DNA of 64,000 nucleotides, taken from CAZKAP01 sp964552195. GTDB taxonomy: Bacteria; Bacteroidota; Bacteroidia; Flavobacteriales; Flavobacteriaceae. The stretch covers positions 1 to 64,000 of the forward strand of contig CAZKFM010000006.1 in assembly GCA_964552195.1 (NCBI GenBank), in the 5' to 3' direction. The notes below the pieces were generated by a model, which ran no database searches, had not been told where the DNA came from, and worked only from the letters and a program-made list of their open reading frames with translations. Position numbers and translations under genes: made by a program. This document shows, one piece after another, positions 44,400 to 51,882 of the stretch. Numbering within the stretch: position 1 is the first letter of the stretch; each line of letters begins with the position of its first letter.

Positions 44400-46460
44400 T
44401 TACTGTTGGGCAACATCGTCAATATAGTAAATCGAGCCATCGGCCGGAGCCTGAGCGACATCGTCGAAATCCGGGAAGATCACGATTTTATCATATGCAT
44501 CCGAAGGATTAACCTCACCGCTGAAATCAAATGTCAGCGTAGTCCATTCGTTGGCATTGGCCACAGTCTGGTCCAGAGATACGGTCGGGCCACCGCCACC
44601 GCCTTCCTTCTCGAGTTGGAAGCGAACGTTGATACCCGCCTTGGGCGACCAAATCTTCATCGTGAAGGTGGTTTTGCTGCTGAAATCGATATCGGTGTCG
44701 AATACGTTAAACATCCCGGAATACCAAGCCGCTCCGGCGACTTTGTTAAACTCGTATACGTTGGCGGAAGGATTCCCATTGGTATCCGGATTCGCAATGA
44801 TTTGACCGGTTACGCCGTCTCCCGACTCGAAAACTCCGGTAAAGCCTACTGAATTCTCAAAGTCGAACGGGTCGATTTCCGCTACGGAACTTCCACCGCC
44901 TCCACCGCCAGTGGTAGTAGCGAGGTCATCCACGAAGAAGAGTTCTCCTGCTCCGGCTGCGCCGAAATCTGGGAATACCACTATGCGGTTGTAGTCGATA
45001 TCCGTGCTGAAGGCACCGAAGGTGGTCATATCGAACGAAAGCTCCTCCCACTGGTTAGCGACCGTTGTGGCTGCCTGTACCTCTGCAAATACGCTAGGAT
45101 TACCATTGCCGTCGGGAGGCGAGGTCGTGTCCTCAATCTTCACCAGGAAGGTGACTCCTGCCCTGGGCGACCAGGCCTTCAGAGTAATCGTGGTTCCCCC
45201 GGCCCAGTCAATGGGTCCGCTCAGCGTTAGTGATCCCCCTGCGAAGGTTTGAGCACCCGCCGGCTTCTCGAACTGAGTAACTGTCATACTGGTATTGATG
45301 CCGGACATGTCCGGATTGGCAATCACGGAAACCGGAATCGGTCCGAAGTCGGCATTACCGAATGTGGTCCAGGTATAGTCGATTCCGCTGGCTTCGAAAT
45401 CTATGGGCAGCTGCGGTAAAGCGAGCTGTCCCGTTCCTTCGATCTGAACGTCATCGTAGTAGTAGAACTCGTCCTGACCGGTCTGACCGAAATCAGGGAA
45501 CAACACGATGCGGTCGAAGTCGATGTTGGTATCGAATGCACCTGCTACCGGATTGGTCAGATCGAATGTCAGTACTTCCCACTGGTTAGCCACAGTAGAG
45601 GCTACATCCACTTCCGCAAATACCGTTGGGTTTCCGTTTCCATCGGCAGGAGAAGAAGTATCCTCGATCTTGAGCTTGTTCACGGTGCCGACACGGGGTG
45701 ACCAAACCTTGACTTCTATAGTCGTTCCTTCGGTAAAGTCAATAGGACCATCGAGCTGAAGGGATGCACCGGCAAATACCTGCGCACCAGCCGTCTTGTG
45801 AATCTCGACTACTTTGGCACTCGTATTGGCGCCTGAAGCGTCGGGATTATCGATAACACTTACCGGAACGGGTCCGAAATCAGCGGCGCCGAAGCCGGCC
45901 CAGGCGTAATCAACTTCCATGGATTCAAAGGTCAGTGGCAACTGCGGCAACGGCAGCGTTGTCACAGGTTTGTCTATATCGTCCACGTAGAAGGTGCCTG
46001 CTGTGGAGGATCCGTTGAAGTCCAGGAACAGGGAAAGTCCATCGTATTCGCCCTCAGGAACAAAGGGCTCGCCCACTCCTTGAGAACCGTCGATAAAGCT
46101 CTTTACGGCGTCGGTGGCGAAGTCAAAGTAAAGCATCTCCCAGCCGGTACCTCCGTGCTGAACCAGTACCTCGTTCGCTCGTTCACCATTCGGTCCTTCT
46201 TCGAATTTAAGAAGTACGGGGAAGGCCACATTGGACCAAACTTTCATCTCAATAACCTTATCCGGCGTACTAAAGTCGGCCGGTTCGCTCAGTGTCCAGG
46301 TCGCACCCTGGAACAGATCTCCAACCGTGGTGATTGCTCCTACATTGGACTCCACTGCATTCGCACCGCTCGGATCAGGATTTAGGACCACCTCGTAGCT
46401 GGCACCACCGAAGCCCGTAGCCGCATAATTGACGCTGGCATCGTCGAAGGTTATGGGAAG
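44400..46460 (-). repeat. Four tandem carbohydrate-binding-like coding repeats
   Basis: The modules occupy roughly 46463-45960, 45945-45440, 45420-44925 and 44880-44400 on the minus strand. Modules 2 and 3 share long near-identical stretches (GPV/IPVSVI-NPD-SG-NTS; DGNGNP-VFAEV; VANQWE), implying a recent duplication; modules 1 and 4 are more diverged. Confidence 0.7.
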
Positions 46461-47093
46461 CACCAAAGGATCTGAGGCTCCTGTAATGGTTATGGTCTCT
46501 TCCAGTTCAACAGTTGTGGCACTGGCGCCTCTCGCTACCACACGAATGGTATAATCCCCCGCCTCTGCGTAAATCTTAGTGGCAGACTCACCGGCCATAA
46601 TCGTAACCGGTGTCTCTTCCTCCACGTCTCCGAAAAAGACGTCGAAAACAGTAGCATCATTGGCGGTAGGCGTTACGGTAACCTCAAAAGGATTGTCATT
46701 CGAAATTTCGGCGGTAAACGACAGGTTCGAAGGAGGCGTAAACGAAATCGTAATTACCCGGCTTAATTCGCTGGTCAGGCCCGTGGGGCCCACCGCTACG
46801 ATCCGCAAAATAAACTCACCCTCGGCATAAACGTGAGTCACGGTCTCACCCGGGGCCGCCGTAGTCGGCGTCTCATTTTCTACATCACCGAAAAAGATGT
46901 CGAAGGACGAAGCCCCGACTCCTGTAGGTGTAACAGTCACTGTACCGGAGTCATCATCGGAAATATCGAAGATGGCACCCAGGTTGGACGGAGCAGAAAT
47001 GCCGTCCAAGACGATGTTGATTTCTTCCTCCTCGCAGGAAACCAGTACCAGCGACAAGCTGAGGAAGGCAAAAAGATATCTGAATAGTTTCAT
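44400..47093 (-). CDS. Surface glycan-binding lipoprotein with two PKD-like and four tandem CBM-like modules
   Basis: The 897-aa protein begins with a lipobox (LVSCEEEE). Two Ig/PKD-like domains (about 30-205) follow, each with T-V-T-P-T and F-D-V/I-F-F-G-D-V-E. Then come four copies of a 150-175 residue beta-sandwich (about 210-375, 385-550, 555-715, 735-897). Each copy starts with a F-D/E-x-x-x-V/I-D-Y-like strand, has V-K-x-W-S-P and a closing Y-D-x-I/V-x-x-F-P-D-F...Y-D-D. Copies 2 and 3 are the most alike. Such repeats occur in proteins that hold laminarin-like glucans for SusCD. It lies 18 bases after susD. Confidence 0.75.
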   Translation of the reverse strand: MKLFRYLFAFLSLSLVLVSCEEEEINIVLDGISAPSNLGAIFDISDDDSGTVTVTPTGVGASSFDIFFGDVENETPTTAAPGETVTHVYAEGEFILRIVAVGPTGLTSELSRVITISFTPPSNLSFTAEISNDNPFEVTVTPTANDATVFDVFFGDVEEETPVTIMAGESATKIYAEAGDYTIRVVARGASATTVELEETITITGASDPLVLPITFDDASVNYAATGFGGASYEVVLNPDPSGANAVESNVGAITTVGDLFQGATWTLSEPADFSTPDKVIEMKVWSNVAFPVLLKFEEGPNGERANEVLVQHGGTGWEMLYFDFATDAVKSFIDGSQGVGEPFVPEGEYDGLSLFLDFNGSSTAGTFYVDDIDKPVTTLPLPQLPLTFESMEVDYAWAGFGAADFGPVPVSVIDNPDASGANTSAKVVEIHKTAGAQVFAGASLQLDGPIDFTEGTTIEVKVWSPRVGTVNKLKIEDTSSPADGNGNPTVFAEVDVASTVANQWEVLTFDLTNPVAGAFDTNIDFDRIVLFPDFGQTGQDEFYYYDDVQIEGTGQLALPQLPIDFEASGIDYTWTTFGNADFGPIPVSVIANPDMSGINTSMTVTQFEKPAGAQTFAGGSLTLSGPIDWAGGTTITLKAWSPRAGVTFLVKIEDTTSPPDGNGNPSVFAEVQAATTVANQWEELSFDMTTFGAFSTDIDYNRIVVFPDFGAAGAGELFFVDDLATTTGGGGGGSSVAEIDPFDFENSVGFTGVFESGDGVTGQIIANPDTNGNPSANVYEFNKVAGAAWYSGMFNVFDTDIDFSSKTTFTMKIWSPKAGINVRFQLEKEGGGGGPTVSLDQTVANANEWTTLTFDFSGEVNPSDAYDKIVIFPDFDDVAQAPADGSIYYIDDVAQQ

Positions 47094-47111
47094 CTTAAGT
47101 TGAGTTTAGTA

Positions 47112-48581
47112 TTAATAGCCTGGGTTCTGATCCCAACGATTTCCGGCTAATTCGATTTCTATTAAGGGTATAGGGAATAATTCGTGCTTACCCGCCTGGA
47201 ATCCGGGTATGGTTCCGGCGGCACGTCCCGTGCGGACGAGATCAAAGAAGCGATGACCTTCGCCCACCAGCTCTACTCGGCGTTCTTGGTAGATGGCATC
47301 CGTGAGGGCCGTACCCGTAGCCGAAATATCGGACAGTCCGGCGCGGCTGCGTACCCGGTTTACGTACTGCTGCGCTGTTCCATCGTCTATCCCTCCCCGG
47401 TTAAGCGCCTCAGCAGCCATGAGTAACACATCGGCAAAACGGATGGCCCGATAGTTATTGGGGTTGGTCAGGTTCGGGTCACCAATGTTGGCATCCCCCT
47501 GGCGGGCAATGTACTTGCGATTGTAAAACCCGGTATGTTCGAACCCTGTTTCGAAGGAAACCTCAGGGTTGGCCGTAGCCCAGGCATTGATGTCCAGAAT
47601 GGCGATATCCCGCCTCAGGTCACCGGGTTCGAATGCATCGTAGGCCTCCTGTGTAGGCACATTAAAGCTAAAGCCGGATTCGAACAAGGGCCCGGAATAA
47701 TTCCGGATACCGTTAAATCCAACGGCCACATTTCCCTCGCTGCACTGCAAACATCCAAAGCCTGCGCCCTCCAGATCCGAATACTGAACTTCGAAAACCG
47801 ATTCGATGGTATTCTCGTTGTCGTTCTCGAACATGGTGGAATAATCGGCCAGCAAGTCGTAGTTGCCCGTATTGATCACCTGCTGCAGCACGGTGGCCGC
47901 CTCGGAAAATTTATCCTGATAGAGGTAGGCCTTACCCAACAAGGCCTGAGCAGCACCCTGAGTGGCACGCCCCAGTTCGGACTGCACGGCCGGCAGGTTT
48001 TCTGAGGCAAATATCAGATCCTGTTCGATTTGAGCATAGACCTCGGAGGCCGGAGTTCGTGGCACCACGTCCTGGTCTCCAAAACGAAGTCGTCTGTCAA
48101 CGGCCAATGGAACATCACCAAACCACTTGACGAGTTCGAAGTAGTAATACGCCCTAAGGAAGCGTGCTTCCGCGATTATCACATCCTTACCAGCAAATTC
48201 CGTTTTATTCTGGAATTCGAGTATGTAGTTGGCTCGATTCACTCCCGCAAACATCCAACTCCACAGGTTGCGAAGCTGTTCGTTAACGTCGTTGTGTACC
48301 ATGTCATCAATCTCCTGCCATCCCGGGACATCCGTAGCAGACTCACCTCCGCAAAGGGTGTTGTCCGAGGCAATTTCGCCCAAAATGACATTGAGATAGG
48401 TGCTCTGCAGGAGATCGTAGGCTCCGATCAGAGCCAGTTCGTAGTCTTCCTGTGAGTTAAAAAAGTTCTCAGAGTCCTCGTTAAATGAGTCCGGCTGTAT
48501 AAAATCATCGGTGCAACCGAAGAAGAAGAGGCCGGCCAGGACCGTTCCGAATAGTGTTTTTCTCTGTATACCGAATTTCAT
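47112..48581 (-). CDS. susD: SusD/RagB-family nutrient-binding lipoprotein
   Basis: The 489-aa protein has a lipobox (LFFFGCTDDFIQ, Cys about 23) and SusD features: NEDSENFFNSQEDYELALIGAYDLLQ, TPR-like helices with EARFLRAYYYFELVKWFGDVPL (about 133), ALLGKAYLYQDKFSEAATVLQ, and near the end YRAIRFADVLLMAAEALNRGG and IYQERRVELVGEGHRFFDLVR. It caps the SusC barrel at the cell surface and delivers oligosaccharide. It lies 7 bases after susC. Confidence 0.95.
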   Translation of the reverse strand: MKFGIQRKTLFGTVLAGLFFFGCTDDFIQPDSFNEDSENFFNSQEDYELALIGAYDLLQSTYLNVILGEIASDNTLCGGESATDVPGWQEIDDMVHNDVNEQLRNLWSWMFAGVNRANYILEFQNKTEFAGKDVIIAEARFLRAYYYFELVKWFGDVPLAVDRRLRFGDQDVVPRTPASEVYAQIEQDLIFASENLPAVQSELGRATQGAAQALLGKAYLYQDKFSEAATVLQQVINTGNYDLLADYSTMFENDNENTIESVFEVQYSDLEGAGFGCLQCSEGNVAVGFNGIRNYSGPLFESGFSFNVPTQEAYDAFEPGDLRRDIAILDINAWATANPEVSFETGFEHTGFYNRKYIARQGDANIGDPNLTNPNNYRAIRFADVLLMAAEALNRGGIDDGTAQQYVNRVRSRAGLSDISATGTALTDAIYQERRVELVGEGHRFFDLVRTGRAAGTIPGFQAGKHELFPIPLIEIELAGNRWDQNPGY

Positions 48582-48588
48582 GATGATA

Positions 48589-51500
48589 TCAGAATTTTAA
48601 GTTTAGTCCAAGGAAATAGCTTCGGGCTACCGGATATACTCCGTTATCAATACCACCCCCGATGGAGGCACCGGAATCGATGGCCGGGTCAAAGCCGCGA
48701 TACTTGGTAAATGTGTACAAGTTGTTCGCGAGCACATAGACCCTCAGGCTCTTGGCCCCCATTTTATCTACTATGGATGAGGCCGGGAAGGTATACCCAA
48801 TCTGAGCATTCTGGATTCTCACAAAAGAACCGTCTTCCACAAAATAATCGGAGAACAGGTTGTTCCCTGCGGCTCCTGTAGTCACACGAGGCTCGAAATT
48901 GGAAGTGCCCTCTCCTCTCCATCGGTCCAATCGGTAGACCGAGAGGTTGGTGAAGTTCTGCTGGCGCTCGTAATTCCTGACCAGCTCATTACCCAACTGC
49001 GCAAAGGCATAGGCGGTGAAGTCCCAGTTGCCCACGTTTAATGAAAGGTTCAGACCCATGGTGGCATCGGGCAAGGGATTACCGATGTTGGTGCGGTCGT
49101 CGCTGTCAATTACCCCATCCCCGTTCTGGTCCACGAAACGGATATCTCCTGGCGCAGCTGCCGGGAATTGGGTGGCATGTTCATTGACCTCCTCCAGGTT
49201 CTGGAAGATTCCATCGGTTTCAAATCCATAGAAGTACCCGATAGGCAGGCCGTCCTCCATACGAGATGGCGGGTCCTGTCCAATGCCAAACTGTCCTCCT
49301 GGTATGAAGCCTACCCCATTATTGACCGAAATCACCTCGTTCTCAAGGAGGGTCAGGTTATAATTCAGAGAGAAACTGGAGTTCTCACCTAATCGCTGAT
49401 CGAACCCGAGGGCAAACTCCAGACCTCGGTTCTCGATGGTACCCGCATTGACAAACGGAGGGCTGCTGCCAGGGGCCGCAGCACCCAATATACCCGATAC
49501 CGGAGGAGATACCAGCAGGCCTTCTGTCCTTCGCTGGAAGTAATCCGCAGTAATGGACACTTTATCATTGAACAAATTCATATCCAGACCGACATTGAGG
49601 CTTTTCAGTTCCTCCCACTGTATCTGCGGATTAGACAGGGCACCTTCCGCACGTCCGAAAACCAGGGCGTCGTTGTAGACATAGGTAGCCTCTCCATTCA
49701 ATAAACTGCGGAAACGATTGGTGCCGATTCGATCGTTACCGACCACACCGTAACTGGCCCTTAGTTTAAAGAATGAAATCAGATCGTTATCCCTCATGAA
49801 ATTCTCTTCGGACAGCACGTAGCCGATGGAACCGGAAGGGAAATAGCCAAAGCGGTTATCCGGCCCGAAGGCGGTGGAACCATCCCGACGTATCAAACCG
49901 GAAATGAGAATCTTATTCTTGTAGTTGTACTGAGCCCTGGCAAAGAAAGAGAGCAATCGGGCATCAAATTCATTGCTAATTCCCGGAATTGGTCGGGACT
50001 CGACATCCGAGGCATTTCCAATGAAGGCATCCCGGAACTGATTGCTGGCGATATCGAAACCAAACGCGCTGGAAGAGTCTCCACGGGTACGGAATACGGA
50101 CGTACCCAGAGTAACGTCCAGCTTGTGATCGTCGTTAAAACGCTTATTGTAATTCAAAAAAGCATCGAAGGTGTAATCGAAGAACAACGATTTCCCGGAA
50201 TTCACCTGGTTCCGATCTACGTTGAAAACCTTACCGGCACCGTAGAATTGCAGGGGATTAAAGCTGCGGAAGAACACCTCGGCGTAGTTGAATTGAACGC
50301 TGGCTTCTGCGGTTAGACCGTCCACCAGACCGCCTGCATCGTATTTAAGTCCGAATTTTCCACTGATCCGCTCTACGTCCGTATCGCTAAACTGATTGGC
50401 GATTTGGGCTACCGGGTTTACTACCTCATTACCCGTACCTTCCGACAGGGTAAAGGTACCGTCGGGGTTTCGAACGTCGAAGGTAGGCGCGTTGTTCACT
50501 GCGTTGAAGAGTACACTCCCCAGACCACCGCCCCTGACCAGGCCTGTTCCTTTGGTTTCGGTACCCGTGTAAAGCAAGTTCGTTGTGAGATTCAGATTTT
50601 TAACCAAATCCCTGTTGTAATTGACTCGGCCCGTCCAGCGACTGAACCCGGAACTCGCACCACCGATGATACCGCTCTGGCTCAGCATGGATGCACTGGC
50701 CGAAAAGTTCGATTTTTCCGTACCCCCGCTTACCGTAATGCTATGATTCAGTATGGGGGCAGAGACAAAAATCTCGTCCTGCCAGTCGGTTCCTGCTCCT
50801 AAGTCGTTGATCTGAGGAAAAGGAGGATTCTGGCCACCGGCGGCAAAAGATTCGTTTATTAGAACGGCGTATTCCGTGGCATTGAGTACGGGCAGCCGGC
50901 GGGCGGTTTCCTGAAATCCTCCATAGGCATCATAGGTGAAGGTCAGACCCGTATTACGCCTTCCGGATTTAGTAGTAATGAGGATAACCCCATTCGCCGA
51001 ACGCACCCCGTATATACCAGCCGTCGCATCCTTAAGTACGTTAATGCTTTCGATATCATTCGGGTTAATCACGCTCAGATCCTCGATTACGTTTCCGTCT
51101 ACCAGGATCAGCGGGCGGGCATCCCCATTGGTACTGATCCCCCGAATTCTGATATTAAGCCCAGCACCGGGTGCCCCTGAAGTAGAGGTAATCTGAACCC
51201 CGGCAACCTGGCCCTGCAGTGCCTGTTCTACCCGTTGAGGATTGAGTTCCTCTATGGATTCTGAGCTGACCACGGAAACAGAACCGGTCAATTCCTTTTT
51301 GGTACTCGTACCGTAACCGATAACTACCACCTCGTCCAGTTGGGCGGCATCCTCCTGAAGAGAAATATTTATGGTCGTCCGGTTACCGACAGTGACTCGT
51401 TGTTCCTTAAATCCCACATAGGAGAAAATCAGAACGCTCTCCGGGCTGAGGCCCGAAATGGTATAGTTACCGTCAAAATCTGTTGAGGTCCCGCCTCCAC

Positions 51501-51633
51501 CTTCTACGAGTACGGTGGCTCCGGGCAATGGCTCGCTTGTCGTGGCATCGTATACTGTTCCGCTTACCGTTACCTGCCCGAACAGAGCGGGGGTACACAA
51601 GGCGAAAAGTAACCACAGTAGTTTCGGCTTCAT
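48589..51633 (-). CDS. susC: SusC/RagA-family TonB-linked outer-membrane transporter
   Basis: The 1014-aa protein has a signal peptide ending in ALFGQ, a carboxypeptidase-regulatory-like domain (about 20-95, VSGTVYDATTSEPLPGATVLVEG), a TonB box region DEVVVIGYGT, a plug (about 115-225, RIRGISTNGDARPLILVDGNVIED) and a 22-strand barrel ending FLGLNLKF. With SusD it imports oligosaccharides through the outer membrane using TonB energy. There is no N-terminal STN domain, so it is not an anti-sigma-coupled type. Control probably comes from the regulator encoded just upstream. Confidence 0.95.
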   Translation of the reverse strand: MKPKLLWLLFALCTPALFGQVTVSGTVYDATTSEPLPGATVLVEGGGGTSTDFDGNYTISGLSPESVLIFSYVGFKEQRVTVGNRTTINISLQEDAAQLDEVVVIGYGTSTKKELTGSVSVVSSESIEELNPQRVEQALQGQVAGVQITSTSGAPGAGLNIRIRGISTNGDARPLILVDGNVIEDLSVINPNDIESINVLKDATAGIYGVRSANGVILITTKSGRRNTGLTFTYDAYGGFQETARRLPVLNATEYAVLINESFAAGGQNPPFPQINDLGAGTDWQDEIFVSAPILNHSITVSGGTEKSNFSASASMLSQSGIIGGASSGFSRWTGRVNYNRDLVKNLNLTTNLLYTGTETKGTGLVRGGGLGSVLFNAVNNAPTFDVRNPDGTFTLSEGTGNEVVNPVAQIANQFSDTDVERISGKFGLKYDAGGLVDGLTAEASVQFNYAEVFFRSFNPLQFYGAGKVFNVDRNQVNSGKSLFFDYTFDAFLNYNKRFNDDHKLDVTLGTSVFRTRGDSSSAFGFDIASNQFRDAFIGNASDVESRPIPGISNEFDARLLSFFARAQYNYKNKILISGLIRRDGSTAFGPDNRFGYFPSGSIGYVLSEENFMRDNDLISFFKLRASYGVVGNDRIGTNRFRSLLNGEATYVYNDALVFGRAEGALSNPQIQWEELKSLNVGLDMNLFNDKVSITADYFQRRTEGLLVSPPVSGILGAAAPGSSPPFVNAGTIENRGLEFALGFDQRLGENSSFSLNYNLTLLENEVISVNNGVGFIPGGQFGIGQDPPSRMEDGLPIGYFYGFETDGIFQNLEEVNEHATQFPAAAPGDIRFVDQNGDGVIDSDDRTNIGNPLPDATMGLNLSLNVGNWDFTAYAFAQLGNELVRNYERQQNFTNLSVYRLDRWRGEGTSNFEPRVTTGAAGNNLFSDYFVEDGSFVRIQNAQIGYTFPASSIVDKMGAKSLRVYVLANNLYTFTKYRGFDPAIDSGASIGGGIDNGVYPVARSYFLGLNLKF

Positions 51634-51882
51634 ATTAATTAAGTGATTTGCCTCCGAATATAAGGCAGAACCTTAATATTTTCATAAAAAAAAGCACTAC
51701 AAATAGCATACACCGCAGAAAAAATGTAAGTATTTTCACATATTCATAATTCCACCCGCTTTAAATGCAGATCATTCAATTATTTCGAGGGAATGCGGCT
51801 GAAAAAAATGTTAATGGAATTCGCCTAAAATGAATTAATGTAGTGCTAATGTTTGGGTAAATACTCAAACGATTGAGTAGCA
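51634..51882 (-). promoter_or_regulatory. AT-rich susC promoter region with repeated AGCACTAC elements
   Basis: This 249-bp AT-rich gap should hold the promoter of the polysaccharide locus. AGCACTAC occurs at 51693-51700 and 51879-51886, and as its inverse GTAGTGCT at 51840-51847. The last two form the arms of a stem around ACTCAA/TTGAGT (51863-51868, 51873-51878). I see no exact TAnnTTTG on the minus strand; TATGCTATTTG (about 51701-51711) is nearest. Confidence 0.5.

Noticed and set aside
43472..44461. Longer start at 44461 for the SusE-like gene
   Set aside because: It would overlap the upstream gene by about 60 bases and bury the lipobox; ATG 44386 fits both spacing and signal peptide.
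44400..46460. DNA-level mobile or minisatellite repeats
   Set aside because: The repetition follows protein modules in frame; differences are mostly at the codon level.
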